A stretch of 64,000 bases of DNA from Pseudoflavitalea rhizosphaerae (GCF_003991355.1 NZ_RCSU01000015.1:62001-126000), one strand, 5' to 3'; numbered from the stretch's first letter, positions 43,340-52,647 are shown. Numbers and translations are program-made. Notes: generated by a model not told the origin, from the letters alone.

Positions 43340-44748
43340 TGGGGAGTGATATGGAATTACCGGTTGCGTTACTGCAATCGCTGGAAGGAGTGCCCGGTTA
43401 TCAACGGGAAGCATTTGAAGCCGTTCACCGCTCGGGTGAACAGGTCACTTCTGTTCGCGTCAATCCGGCCAAAGCTGCCTTGCTGGCCGGTGGAATGGAT
43501 ACTTATCGGATAAGCCTGCCTGTTAGTGGCAAGATCCCCTGGACAGACAATGGCTACTATCTTCAGGAGCGTCCTTTCTTTACATTCGATCCTTTATTGC
43601 ATGCAGGCGCCTACTATGTTCAGGAGGCCAGCAGTATGTTTGTGGAGCAGGCGATGCGGCAGACGCTCGATCTGAGCCAGAAACTGCGCGTACTGGATGG
43701 CTGTGCCGCGCCTGGTGGCAAAAGCACGCACCTGCAATCACTGATCTCTGCAGATAGTTTGCTGGTGAGCAATGAAGTGATCAGGTCACGCGCCTCCATA
43801 CTTGAGGAGAATCTCGTGAAATGGGGTGGGGCGAATGTGATGGTGACGAACAATGATCCTGCAGATTTTGGTTCCCTCGAAAATTTCTTCGATGTGTTGA
43901 TGATCGATGCGCCCTGCAGTGGCAGTGGATTGTTCCGCCGCGAGCCCGAAGCCATTGCAGAGTGGAGCCCACATGCAGTGCAGCTCTGCAGCCAGCGGCA
44001 GCAGCGGATCCTGGCCGATTATTATCCTTCATTGGCAGAAGGTGGCACCCTTATTTATTCTACCTGCTCCTATTCGAAAGAAGAAGATGAACAGATCATC
44101 GACTGGTTACTGAATAATTTTGAACTGGAACCATTGCCTTTGCAATTGCAGGCGGATTGGAATATTGTGGAAGTGGAGTCGCCTGAACGGAAAGGATTTG
44201 GATACCGTTTCTTCCCCGACCAGGTAAAGGGGGAAGGATTTTTCCTTGCCGCTTTCCGGAAAAAAGACGGCGGTCAGTTCCATTACCGCGCTCCGAAGAG
44301 GCCCAAAGTGCAGAAAGCATCAAAAGCCGAAGTGTCTGTTGTGATGCCCTGGCTGAAAGAGGATGCAGGCATTCAATTATGGAAACAACAGGAGCAATTG
44401 CTGGCATTCCCTGCATTATTGGAACAGGAATTGCTGGTGGTTGCTGACAATTTATACGTGCGACATGCCGGGATCACCGTTGGAAAACTGGCCGGGCAGC
44501 AACTGGTGCCCGATCATTCGCTGGCGATGAGCACCCTGCTGCATCCTTCAACTGTTGCGGTATCGTTAAAAAAGGAGGATGCCCTGCAATATTTGAGAAA
44601 GGAACAAGTTATTTTACCGGACGCTCCCACTGGATGGGCATTGGTGAAATTTGAAAATCTGCCATTGGGCTGGATGAAGGTCCTGCCCAACAGGATTAAC
44701 AACTATTATCCATCCAACTGGCGGGTCCTGAAAAGCGGAAGCAATTAA
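43339..44748 (+). CDS. RsmB/RsmF-family RNA cytosine-C5 methyltransferase
   Basis: This 469-aa protein is a NOL1/NOP2/Sun-type methyltransferase. SAM motif I is LRVLDGCAAPGGKSTHL. The two catalytic cysteines are in DAPCSGSGLFR (motif IV) and YSTCSYSKEEDE (motif VI). A C-terminal domain of about 150 residues (VVADNLYVRHAGITVGKL, GWALVKFENLPLGWMKVLPN) matches the RsmF PUA-like tail, so 16S rRNA is the likely substrate. It begins in the last base of pntB and so is probably translated from the pnt mRNA. Confidence 0.85.
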   Translation: MGSDMELPVALLQSLEGVPGYQREAFEAVHRSGEQVTSVRVNPAKAALLAGGMDTYRISLPVSGKIPWTDNGYYLQERPFFTFDPLLHAGAYYVQEASSMFVEQAMRQTLDLSQKLRVLDGCAAPGGKSTHLQSLISADSLLVSNEVIRSRASILEENLVKWGGANVMVTNNDPADFGSLENFFDVLMIDAPCSGSGLFRREPEAIAEWSPHAVQLCSQRQQRILADYYPSLAEGGTLIYSTCSYSKEEDEQIIDWLLNNFELEPLPLQLQADWNIVEVESPERKGFGYRFFPDQVKGEGFFLAAFRKKDGGQFHYRAPKRPKVQKASKAEVSVVMPWLKEDAGIQLWKQQEQLLAFPALLEQELLVVADNLYVRHAGITVGKLAGQQLVPDHSLAMSTLLHPSTVAVSLKKEDALQYLRKEQVILPDAPTGWALVKFENLPLGWMKVLPNRINNYYPSNWRVLKSGSN

Positions 44749-44755
44749 AATATTC

Positions 44756-44763
44756 TACATTTG
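44756..44763 (+). promoter_or_regulatory. Promoter -7 element for the LysM protein gene
   Basis: TACATTTG matches TAnnTTTG exactly, 23 bp upstream of the ATG at 44787. Confidence 0.5.
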
Positions 44764-44786
44764 CACGGTTACGAAACAAGTAAGCT

Positions 44787-45812
44787 ATGACAAGCATCAG
44801 CCGATTTCTTTTGATCTGTGGTCTTTTTTTGGTTCAGCTGGCATCTGCTCAGAGCCCGCTGGTTGTGCACGGAGCTACACCTCAGTTGTACCTTACTCAC
44901 ACAGTAGTGGCTAAAGAGAACTGGTACAGTGTGGGACGTATTTACAACCAAAGCCCGAAAGAGATGGCGCCGTTCAATGGTCTGGACATGGAAAAACCAT
45001 TGGCCATTGGCCAGGTGCTGAAGATCCCGCTCACAGACATGAACTATACACTCGATGGTTCCAAAGCCTCCGATGAAGTGCTGGTGCCTGTTCATCACGT
45101 GGTGGCTGATAAAGAATGGATGTACCGTATCAGCATCGGTCATAACAAAGTGCCTATCGCCAATCTTGAAAAATGGAATAATGTTACGAATGATCAGCTT
45201 CGTGCCGGTATGAAGCTGATTGTAGGATACCTGAAAGTAAAAACCGGCCAAAGCCCGTTGGTGGCGATAGCAACCAATAAACCGGTGACCAGCGCCGGGC
45301 CCATCGTTAAAACCGATCCTCCTGCACAGCCCGCACCTGTTAAGGATGTGGCAGTTACTACACCTCCCGCCAACAAACCAGTGGACCCGGTTGTACAGCC
45401 AACACCCAAACCTGAGCCGGTGAAAACAGAACCTGTTAAAGAAGAACCGAAATCAACGGGACCTGCCACATCAGAGCCCGTTGCAAACAACAGTGGACCT
45501 GTTAATTTCAAAGGTGGCTATTTCAGGAGTAATTTCAACAACACCGGCAAAGGCACATCAGGTAATGCAGCAATCTTCCGTAGCAACAGCGGATGGAAAG
45601 ATGGCAAATATTATGCGCTGATGAATAATGTGCCTGTAGGGACTATTGTAAAAGTATCTTTCTCTTCTACCAATAAAACCGTCTACGCAAAAGTATTGGG
45701 ACAAATGCCCGAGATGAAGGAGAACATCGGGTTGAACCTCAGGCTCAGTGATGCAGCAGCAACTGAGCTGGGAGCTACAATCGGGAAGTTCTATGTGAAT
45801 GTGGAGTGGTAA
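44787..45812 (+). CDS. LysM-domain secreted protein with an RlpA-like C-terminal region
   Basis: This 341-aa protein has a signal peptide (LLICGLFLVQLASAQ), two LysM-like modules (about 37-85: THTVVAKENWYSVGRIYN; about 100-145: VHHVVADKEWMYRISIGHN) that probably bind peptidoglycan, and a Pro/Lys/Glu-rich linker (about 165-230). The C-terminal domain, about 85 residues (AIFRSNSGWKDGKYYALMNN, VPVGTIVKV, VYAKVLGQMPEMKENIG), resembles the double-psi barrel of RlpA-like proteins. It runs convergently to fmt with 13 bp between the stops. Confidence 0.78.
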   Translation: MTSISRFLLICGLFLVQLASAQSPLVVHGATPQLYLTHTVVAKENWYSVGRIYNQSPKEMAPFNGLDMEKPLAIGQVLKIPLTDMNYTLDGSKASDEVLVPVHHVVADKEWMYRISIGHNKVPIANLEKWNNVTNDQLRAGMKLIVGYLKVKTGQSPLVAIATNKPVTSAGPIVKTDPPAQPAPVKDVAVTTPPANKPVDPVVQPTPKPEPVKTEPVKEEPKSTGPATSEPVANNSGPVNFKGGYFRSNFNNTGKGTSGNAAIFRSNSGWKDGKYYALMNNVPVGTIVKVSFSSTNKTVYAKVLGQMPEMKENIGLNLRLSDAAATELGATIGKFYVNVEW

Positions 45813-45825
45813 GAAGTATTGCTGG

Positions 45826-46761
45826 TCAAAACCGGAACCCTCTCAAAAAGTCCTCCACCAGCATTCTTTTTTTCCCTTCCAGTTGCAGATCCAGCACATG
45901 GATATACCCATCTGCTGCTGCAAATTTCAAAAACGTTTTGTGATCTGTCAGCACTGCACCGGGATGCAATGAAGGTTCTCCATGTTCTTTCTTTGCCTGG
46001 AAGATCTTCAGCGTTTTATCCTGCAGATAAGTAAAGGCTGTAGGGTAGGGCGATAACCCCCTGATCAGGTTATACACCTGATCTACCGGTAACGACCAAT
46101 CGATTTTCTGTGTTTCCGTGAAAAGTTTGGGAGCATGTTTGAGTTCCACTCCATCGGCAGCTTCTTCCTGTGGTAATGGACGGATAGTTCCGGCAGCCAG
46201 TTCCTGCACCGTTCTCACCAGCAGCTCTGCGCCGATATTCTTCATCGTATCATGTACATCTCCCGCGGTATCTGTTTCATTGATGGCGAATTTTTCCTGC
46301 AGCAGGATATTGCCTGTATCGATGGCATGTTGCAATTGAAAAGTAGTAACTCCCGTGTATGCCTCACCGTTGATCACGGCCCAGTTGATGGGCGCTGCCC
46401 CGCGATACTGCGGCAGCAAAGAACCGTGCAGGTTCAAAGTGCCCATGGGTGGCATATTCCAAACAACTTCGGGCAACATTCTAAAAGCCACAACGATCTG
46501 TATATCGGCATTCAGTGCGCGCAATGCTTCCAGGAACTGAGGATCGCGGAGTTTTTCAGGCTGGAGAAGATTCAGCCCGCGTTCCGCCGCATATTTCTTT
46601 ACTGCACTCTCCGTGAGCTTCATGCCTCTGCCCGCCGGTTTATCCGGCGCCGTTACCACACCCACGATATTACCTCCTGCCTGTACCAGCGCATCCAGCG
46701 ATGCTACTGCAAACTCAGGCGTTCCCATAAAAATGATGCGGAGGTCTTTAAATGATTTCAT
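45826..46761 (-). CDS. fmt: Methionyl-tRNA formyltransferase
   Basis: This 311-aa enzyme formylates the initiator Met-tRNA using 10-formyl-tetrahydrofolate. The N-terminal formyltransferase domain shows FMGTPEFAVASLDAL, the catalytic set N110, H112 (LNLHGSLLPQYRGAAPINW) and D148 (HAIDTGNILL). The C-terminal domain ends in LVEDFLRGFRF. It is full length. No def gene is adjacent. Confidence 0.94.
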   Translation of the reverse strand: MKSFKDLRIIFMGTPEFAVASLDALVQAGGNIVGVVTAPDKPAGRGMKLTESAVKKYAAERGLNLLQPEKLRDPQFLEALRALNADIQIVVAFRMLPEVVWNMPPMGTLNLHGSLLPQYRGAAPINWAVINGEAYTGVTTFQLQHAIDTGNILLQEKFAINETDTAGDVHDTMKNIGAELLVRTVQELAAGTIRPLPQEEAADGVELKHAPKLFTETQKIDWSLPVDQVYNLIRGLSPYPTAFTYLQDKTLKIFQAKKEHGEPSLHPGAVLTDHKTFLKFAAADGYIHVLDLQLEGKKRMLVEDFLRGFRF

Positions 46762-46905
46762 GATATATCGAGTTTTAAAATGAGCTGTTCAGATTTGCCC
46801 GGGACTTCGTAAATTGGAATAGCAAAGATGCGTTCCTTTTTTTAATATTCAGGTAATCTGATTCCCTTAGCTTCGTCTGCCCTCTCATTTTTAAAAGCCA
46901 GTTAC

Positions 46906-47733
46906 ATGAAATCGATTCTTTTGCTGACCGATTTTTCCGACAATGCATTTCTTGCAGCAGAATATGCCTGCATGCTCGCAAAAAAATGGAAAACAGAACA
47001 TATCGTTATCTTTTATGCCGATCAGGCCAATGCTGCGTTGGAGAGCATGCCAACTGTTGCTGCGGGCCGGGAAGAGTTGCGTAATGAGACCATCCACACG
47101 CTGGAAGTGTGGCAGGGTTCACTCCGTCAATTGGCCGGGCCTGGCGTTGAAGTGAGCTTTTTTATGGAGGACACTATCCTTGAAAGCAGGATCAACCGTA
47201 TCTGTGAAGAAAAAAAGATCGATCTCGTAGTAATGGGCATCACCGGCAGAACGGGCATGGAGAAATTACTGATTGGCAGCAATGCGATCCGTGTAATGGA
47301 AAATATACGTTACCCTTTACTGATAGTGCCATCAGAAACTGTGGTGGAATATCCGCAGAAGGTGGTGCTGGCCACAGATCTGAAAGATGTAAGGGAAAAA
47401 ATGGACACGCCCCTGTTGTTGAAAGTGCTCGATACTTTGGAATCAGCCCTCCTGGTGGTGAACGTGAGTCAGAAAGAAGGCGAAGTAACCGGGCTCAGGG
47501 ACCAGATCGGTGATACACATTCGCTGCTCGACAAATACCATGCAACATATCATTACATCAATGATCCCGATATAGTAACAGGCATCAATGATTTCACCAA
47601 TGAAAAAGATGCAGGGCTGATCATCGCCCTGCACCGTCACCAAAACGGCCTGGCTGCCATTTTCCGGAAAAGTGTAACCAAAAGGTTGGCCTGGCATAGC
47701 AATATCCCGGTATTGGTATTGCCTGTTTCGTAA
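46906..47733 (+). CDS. Universal stress protein (tandem UspA domains)
   Basis: This 275-aa protein has two Usp domains. The first (1-145) is complete, with the ATP-binding pattern VVMGITGRTGMEKLLIGSNA (G-2x-G-9x-G-S type). The second (150-275) is more degenerate, with KVVLATDLKD at its start and IPVLVLP at its end. Such tandem Usp proteins are common in Bacteroidota and respond to stress, but their targets are not known. Its stop is 3 bp from the convergent NamZ stop. Confidence 0.88.
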   Translation: MKSILLLTDFSDNAFLAAEYACMLAKKWKTEHIVIFYADQANAALESMPTVAAGREELRNETIHTLEVWQGSLRQLAGPGVEVSFFMEDTILESRINRICEEKKIDLVVMGITGRTGMEKLLIGSNAIRVMENIRYPLLIVPSETVVEYPQKVVLATDLKDVREKMDTPLLLKVLDTLESALLVVNVSQKEGEVTGLRDQIGDTHSLLDKYHATYHYINDPDIVTGINDFTNEKDAGLIIALHRHQNGLAAIFRKSVTKRLAWHSNIPVLVLPVS

Positions 47734-47736
47734 TTG

Positions 47737-49029
47737 TCAGTGGTCTGAATAGATCAGGTATTTCTTCCTGATATCCCTGAACTCCTTCAGTCCGGGTTCC
47801 CAGCTGGCGCGGATCTCTTCTTCCGTTTTGCCATCTTTCAATTGTTGTTGCAGTTCGGCATTGCCTGCGAGTTTATTGAAGAATGCGCCTTTATTGAGAA
47901 AGAAGGAATCTTTTTTCGGGAACAGGCGGTAAGCTTCGAGTAACCATTTCAGTTGTATTCTGCCATCGATCTGTTTCAGTATTTCTTCCGGCGATCCATC
48001 GATCTCCCATCCATAGCAGAGCTGGTCTTTCAGTTTCGGGTTACCGGCCCCGGGCACGCCTCGCGGGGTAAAGCTTTTCAGCGATGAGGGAAGTGATGGG
48101 TGTCCGAATATCCTGAATGGCATCGGCGTACCCCGACCCTCGCTCAATGCGGTACCTTCAAAGAAGCAGGTGCTGGGATAACAATAGATACTTTGGATAT
48201 CCGGCAGGTTGGGAGAAGGTTTTACGGGTAGCGCATATTTCTGGCTATGCCTGTAATTGAGGCAGGGGAGCACCATCATCCTCAGTTTTTCTTTGCTTTG
48301 TAAAAAAGCAGCAAGATCATTACGGTTGTTGAATTCTTTGACTGCTGCATTGCCCAGGTTGAATTTTCCTTTTATCCATTTTTGTCCAACCAGCATTTTT
48401 GCATATTCTCCTATAGTCATGCCATACACTACAGGAACAGGCTGCATGCCCACGAAGGAGCGGAAAGCTGTATCCAGTACAGGGCCATCTACATAGAACC
48501 CATTGGGGTTGGGCCTGTCCAGCACCAGCAGTGGTTTACCGTTTTCAAAGGCGGCTATCATATATTCTTCCAGTGAAGAGATATAAGTGTAGAACCTGGT
48601 GCCCACATCCTGTATATCGAAGATCATCAGATCAACATTCTTAAGATCTTCTGCTGAAGGGCGGCGTTTGGAGCCATAGAGGGATACCACGGGGATACCC
48701 GTCTTCTTATCTTTATAGTTCCCAACTTTTTCCCCTGCATCAGCAGTACCCCTGAATCCGTGCTCAGGGCCAAATACAACGGAGATCCTGAAGCCCTTGC
48801 TATGGAGGAGGTCTACCAGGTTCACTCCTTTTACCTGTGAAGTATGATTGGCGAAGATGGCGAGCCTTTTCCCCTTCAACTGTGCAAGCAGGGCCGGAAC
48901 TCTTTCTGCGCCAGTGATAATATTATTGATATCGTCCGGTCTTACGCCCCAGTTGGCGTTCTGCTCCCGGGCTGTGGCTGAAATGGCCGTAGCAATGCAA
49001 ACAAGTAATACACTGAAAATTCGATTCAT
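47737..49029 (-). CDS. Exo-beta-N-acetylmuramidase, NamZ family (DUF1343)
   Basis: This 430-aa protein belongs to DUF1343, for which NamZ (GH171) releases terminal N-acetylmuramic acid from peptidoglycan fragments. A signal peptide (VLLVCIATAISATA) sends it to the periplasm. Family motifs seen are LAIFANHTSQVKGVNLVDLL, VVFGPEHGFRGTADAGEKV, MIFDIQDVGTRFYTYISSL, LLVLDRPNPNG, and CYPSTCFFEGTALSEGRGT. It probably works in murein recycling. A palindrome covers its start region. Confidence 0.88.
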   Translation of the reverse strand: MNRIFSVLLVCIATAISATAREQNANWGVRPDDINNIITGAERVPALLAQLKGKRLAIFANHTSQVKGVNLVDLLHSKGFRISVVFGPEHGFRGTADAGEKVGNYKDKKTGIPVVSLYGSKRRPSAEDLKNVDLMIFDIQDVGTRFYTYISSLEEYMIAAFENGKPLLVLDRPNPNGFYVDGPVLDTAFRSFVGMQPVPVVYGMTIGEYAKMLVGQKWIKGKFNLGNAAVKEFNNRNDLAAFLQSKEKLRMMVLPCLNYRHSQKYALPVKPSPNLPDIQSIYCYPSTCFFEGTALSEGRGTPMPFRIFGHPSLPSSLKSFTPRGVPGAGNPKLKDQLCYGWEIDGSPEEILKQIDGRIQLKWLLEAYRLFPKKDSFFLNKGAFFNKLAGNAELQQQLKDGKTEEEIRASWEPGLKEFRDIRKKYLIYSDH

Positions 49030-49038
49030 ACTTTACTT

Positions 49039-49057
49039 CTTTGAGATCTCAAAGATA
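49039..49057 (-). promoter_or_regulatory. NamZ promoter region with a 16-bp palindrome
   Basis: CTTTGAGATCTCAAAG (49039-49054) is a perfect palindrome. On the minus strand it overlaps TATCTTTG (49050-49057), a match to the -7 element, about 20 bp before the ATG at 49029. A repressor bound here would block transcription start. Confidence 0.45.
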
Positions 49058-49172
49058 GTCCAAACTCCGGGCCGGAACCTGGTCTGGAGCGTGAAATGCC
49101 CTGTAATTCTGATTTGGCAAGGCAGGATAATTCCTGTTACTTTGTACCTATACCTTAAAAATCTTTACTGTT

Positions 49173-49625
49173 ATGCAACAAGCTAAAAACGGCGATACTG
49201 TAAAAGTGCATTATCATGGTCGTTTAACCGATGGGACCACTTTCGATTCATCTGAAGGCAGGGAGCCATTGGAATTCCAGGTAGGCACCGGTTCAGTTAT
49301 TGCCGGATTCGACCAGGGTGTTGAAGGAATGAGCATCGGTGAAAAGAAGACCATCAATATTCCGGTTGAACAGGCTTACGGTCCGAAAGACCCGGGAATG
49401 ATCGTTGAGTTCCCGATTGCCAACTTTCCTCCCGATATGAAACCCGAAGTAGGCATGCATCTGAATATGACTAACGGGGCAGGACAAGTGATTCCTGTAG
49501 TGATCACAGGTGTGGGTGCAGACACTGTTACCCTGGATGCCAATCACCCTCTTGCCGGTCAGGACCTCGTGTTCGATATTGAACTGGTAGCTATCGACAA
49601 TCCTTCCCGCATCATTATGCCCTAA
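49173..49625 (+). CDS. FKBP-type peptidyl-prolyl isomerase, SlyD-like
   Basis: This 150-aa protein is an FKBP-fold isomerase with an inserted flap domain of the SlyD type. It has VKVHYHGRLTDGTTFDSSEG, then PLEFQVGTGSVIAGFDQGVE, the insertion (about 70-115, IPVEQAYGPKDPGMIVEFP) and LDANHPLAGQDLVFDIELV. It lacks the His-rich metal-binding tail of E. coli SlyD. It has no signal peptide, so it is cytoplasmic. A terminator follows the stop. Confidence 0.92.
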   Translation: MQQAKNGDTVKVHYHGRLTDGTTFDSSEGREPLEFQVGTGSVIAGFDQGVEGMSIGEKKTINIPVEQAYGPKDPGMIVEFPIANFPPDMKPEVGMHLNMTNGAGQVIPVVITGVGADTVTLDANHPLAGQDLVFDIELVAIDNPSRIIMP

Positions 49626-49663
49626 GCATTTCTGTTGTGGAATGCTGCAATTAAACATAGTAA

Positions 49664-49695
49664 AAACCCGGTATTGACAATTACCGGGTTTTTTT
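49664..49695 (+). terminator. Rho-independent terminator after the FKBP gene
   Basis: AAACCCGGTA (49664-49673) pairs with TACCGGGTTT (49682-49691), followed by TTTTT. Confidence 0.85.
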
Positions 49696-49721
49696 ATAGT
49701 TTGGCGGCAAAGTTAATCCCT

Positions 49722-50339
49722 ATGAAAGCCCTCAAAAAGTTAAGCATCTCTTTGTGCATTTGCCTCATTTCTTTTGCAGCATTTTCCCAGGACACAGCTG
49801 CTATTTCCAGGAACGCAAAATTCTATGCAGACAGCATGATGCGTTCTTACTTCTACGCAAACTGGGAAGCATTCCACAACCTCACCACTTATTCGGCCGT
49901 AAAATATTACGGTGGTAAAGATGCTTATAAAGAGCATTTCAAAACCATGTACTATCACAATGAGCCCAATAAGGATATCGACAAACCCGAACAAACGTCC
50001 ATGATCACACTCATGAACAAGGGAACAGATGAATGGCAATGTGTACTGGAAAAGATCCGGTATACGGAGATGGACAACCGGAAATGCCGTATCTATTCCT
50101 ACCTGGTAGGTCAGTCGAAGGATGATGGTGAAACCTGGACATTTGTTGATGCTGGACAAAATTCAGAGAAGAACATCATTTACATTTTTCCAGATGTGTT
50201 TGGCACACTCGCAATTCCCGAATACAGGATCGTGTATGCAGATGTGGAAGCCGCCGAAGCGGAAGCAAAAGCCAGGGCAGAAGCAGCCGCAGCAGCCAAA
50301 CCGGCAAAGCCTAAAAAGCCTGCACCAAAAAAGAAATAA
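49722..50339 (+). CDS. Exported hypothetical protein with a basic Ala/Lys/Pro tail
   Basis: From the ATG at 49722 the protein has 205 aa with a signal peptide (ISLCICLISFAAFSQ). The central region has a mixed alpha/beta composition (MRSYFYANWEAFHNLTTYSA, YGGKDAYKEHFKTMYY, DDGETWTFVDAGQN) resembling a NTF2-like or DUF-type fold, but no family was recognised with confidence. The last 35 residues are a low-complexity Ala/Glu/Lys/Pro tail ending in PAPKKK. It is convergent with the CPBP gene. Confidence 0.7.
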   Translation: MKALKKLSISLCICLISFAAFSQDTAAISRNAKFYADSMMRSYFYANWEAFHNLTTYSAVKYYGGKDAYKEHFKTMYYHNEPNKDIDKPEQTSMITLMNKGTDEWQCVLEKIRYTEMDNRKCRIYSYLVGQSKDDGETWTFVDAGQNSEKNIIYIFPDVFGTLAIPEYRIVYADVEAAEAEAKARAEAAAAAKPAKPKKPAPKKK

Positions 50340-50350
50340 TGGAAAGAAAT

Positions 50351-51199
50351 CTACGCTTCAGCTGATTTTCTTTTTTCAAAGGCAAGATACAGGAGCAGGA
50401 TCGCTGTGAGTAGCAGGAATGTTGCCATCAGCGATCCTTCAAATCCGAACTTATCGCCGGTCAGCAAGGGATTACCGCTCAGTTCCACCTGCAGAACACC
50501 AGGAAGCCCCAGCCCGCTTACTCCGTAGCCGAGTACAGGCCCCTGAAGGAAGTTCCATCCGAAATGAAAAAAGATGGAAAACCATAAATTCTTGGTGTAT
50601 ACACAATTCAACCCCAGCAGCAGTCCTGCCAGCAGGAGGTTCAGTATCGCTATAAAACTGATCCCTGCATTGCTCATATGCACCAGTGCAAATAACACTG
50701 CGGATATCGCCAGTGCATTCCATTTGTTCTTGCTCACTTCAAGCAGGTTGCCTAAGATATATCCCCTGAACACCAACTCTTCGGAAAAGGCCACCAGGAC
50801 CATCAGGCCGAGGCCGGTAAAGAAATAATATGGGTCGAAGGAATAGTCCGTCCAGTGCAGGTTGCCATTGGCATACAATAACAGTGATCCACAACCGAGC
50901 AGTGCGATCGATAACAGGAGCCCTACCCAGCCATCTTTGCTGAATGGCGCCAGTCCCAGGCTTTGAATGGATCGCCTGTCTACATAGATCCTGAATACTG
51001 TTACCAGGAAGAGGCTTACCAGTGAAGTGATGGCCACCAGTTGCAGCATGGTGGCAGGTGTCAGTTGCAGGTTCACCCTGCCGGTGATCACCATTGTTGC
51101 CAGCAAAACGCCCAGCAGTATCACGCAGAAAATATAGGAAAGTAGAAAAACTGTAACCCGGACCCAACCGTTGGGAATAGCTGGTAATCGTTCCATCAT
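50351..51199 (-). CDS. CPBP family intramembrane metalloprotease
   Basis: The 282-aa product (ATG at 51199 or 51196) has seven or eight hydrophobic helices. The CPBP/Abi motifs are present: EELVFRGYIL (motif 1, EExxxR), FALVHMSN (motif 2, FxxxH) and FFHFGWNF (motif 3, HxxxN-like). These glutamate and histidine residues bind the metal. Such enzymes cleave prenylated or other membrane substrates, or protect against bacteriocins; the role here is unknown. It is divergent from pepT. Confidence 0.88.
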   Translation of the reverse strand: MMERLPAIPNGWVRVTVFLLSYIFCVILLGVLLATMVITGRVNLQLTPATMLQLVAITSLVSLFLVTVFRIYVDRRSIQSLGLAPFSKDGWVGLLLSIALLGCGSLLLYANGNLHWTDYSFDPYYFFTGLGLMVLVAFSEELVFRGYILGNLLEVSKNKWNALAISAVLFALVHMSNAGISFIAILNLLLAGLLLGLNCVYTKNLWFSIFFHFGWNFLQGPVLGYGVSGLGLPGVLQVELSGNPLLTGDKFGFEGSLMATFLLLTAILLLYLAFEKRKSAEA

Positions 51200-51237
51200 C
51201 TGTAGGTAATTATATATCTTGCCAAAAATACAATTCC

Positions 51238-52491
51238 ATGTTCGATAAGTATTCATTTACTGTGAGGGAAAAATTTCTGCGATATGTGACGATCGACACT
51301 CAGAGCGATCCGCATTCCAAAACGGCTCCCAGCACCGAAAAGCAGTTTATCCTGAGCCGCCTGCTGGCAAAGGAGCTCCAGGCTATGGGCATAACTGATG
51401 CTTCGGTGGACCCACACGGTTATGTATACGCCACCATTCCTTCCAATTCTGAGAAGAATGTGCCCGTGATCTGCTTCTGCTCACATGTTGATACGGCACC
51501 GGATTGCACCGGGGCGGGGGTGAAGCCCATCGTTCATGAGAATTATTCCGGTGCAGACATCGTGCTGCCCGATGATCCCGCACAGGTGATCACCACCAGG
51601 GAACATCCCTATCTTTCCAAAAAGACCGGTGAAGACATCATCACTGCGTCCGGCACTACTTTGCTGGGAGCGGATGATAAGGCGGGTGTGGCCGTAATTA
51701 TGGACATGGCCAATTATCTCATCAATCACCCGGAAGTGAAACATGGCGCTATCCGCATTCTTTTCACTACTGATGAAGAGATCGGCAGGGGGGTGGACCA
51801 TGTAAGCATGGAAAAGCTCGGAGCGCAATTCGGTTATACGCTGGATGCAGGTGAGCGTGGTGTGGTGGAAGACGAAACTTTTTCCGCGGACGCCATCACA
51901 TTCACTTTTTATGGAGTGAGTGCGCATCCGGGTTATGGGAAAGACAAACTGGTGAATGCCATCAAAGTGGCGTCTGCTTTCATCGATTCCTTACCCAAGG
52001 ATGAACTGAGCCCTGAAACCACCGATGGTCGTTATGGCTTTGTACATCCTGTACATATCGAAGGTATCGGGGAGAAAGTGACCGTGGAATTCATTCTCCG
52101 TGATTTTGTTACGGGTAAGCTCACTGCCTATGCAAACTATCTCCGCGATAAAGCTGATGATGCGTTGAAACTTTTTCCCGGGGCGCGTGTGGATGTACAG
52201 GTGCGGGAACAATACCGCAACATGAAAGAAGTGCTGGACCAGTACCCGCAGGTGGCTGCATTTGCGAAAGAAGCTGTGGAGCGTGCAGGCATGGAAGTGA
52301 TTGCCAGCAGTGCACGCGGCGGCACCGATGGTTCCAGGCTGAGTTTTATGGGACTGCCCTGCCCGAACCTTTTCACCGGTGAAATGGCATTTCATGGCAA
52401 GCATGAATATGTTAGTGTGCAGGATATGCAGAAAGCTGTGGAAATGACCGTGCACCTGGCTGCGATCTGGGAAGAAAAGGGAAGTCTTTGA
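51238..52491 (+). CDS. pepT: Peptidase T (tripeptide aminopeptidase)
   Basis: This 417-aa M20-family dizinc peptidase removes the N-terminal residue of tripeptides in the cytoplasm. Metal ligands and catalytic residues are visible in CFCSHVDTAPD, LLGADDKAGVAVIM, FTTDEEIGRGVDHV, LDAGERG and, near the end, GTDGSRLSFMGLPCPN and FHGKHEYVSVQDM. It is full length for PepT. Its stop is 7 bp before the degenerate left end of repeat copy 3. Confidence 0.95.
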   Translation: MFDKYSFTVREKFLRYVTIDTQSDPHSKTAPSTEKQFILSRLLAKELQAMGITDASVDPHGYVYATIPSNSEKNVPVICFCSHVDTAPDCTGAGVKPIVHENYSGADIVLPDDPAQVITTREHPYLSKKTGEDIITASGTTLLGADDKAGVAVIMDMANYLINHPEVKHGAIRILFTTDEEIGRGVDHVSMEKLGAQFGYTLDAGERGVVEDETFSADAITFTFYGVSAHPGYGKDKLVNAIKVASAFIDSLPKDELSPETTDGRYGFVHPVHIEGIGEKVTVEFILRDFVTGKLTAYANYLRDKADDALKLFPGARVDVQVREQYRNMKEVLDQYPQVAAFAKEAVERAGMEVIASSARGGTDGSRLSFMGLPCPNLFTGEMAFHGKHEYVSVQDMQKAVEMTVHLAAIWEEKGSL

Positions 52492-52497
52492 ATGTAG

Positions 52498-52647
52498 TGG
52501 GGCAGCCGAATGTCGGGGAGCACTCGCTCGCCTCCGGCGAGTGAGGAATATTTGTTCGCCTCCGGCGAACACCGCGTCGCCGGAGGCGACTAAATACAAG
52601 TCACTCGCCAGAGGCGAGCGACTGCCAGCTCTCCGGACTTTTGATCA
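52498..52647. repeat. Nested palindromic element, copy 3 (degenerate ends)
   Basis: The core at 52521-52624 is the same set of inverted arms (CACTCGCTCGCC and GGCGAGCGACTG) and inner dyads (TTCGCCtccGGCGAA, GTCGCCggaGGCGAC) as in the other copies. The terminal repeats are weakened (GGGGCAGCC at the left, CTTTTGATCA at the right). It lies between the convergent pepT and YpdA-like genes, and the YpdA stop codon (52645-52647) lies within the right end. Confidence 0.82.

Noticed and set aside
52541-52627. Repetitive GC-rich blocks that could suggest a CRISPR array
   Set aside because: The blocks are nested inverted repeats in single elements, not regularly spaced direct repeats with unique spacers, and no cas genes are present.
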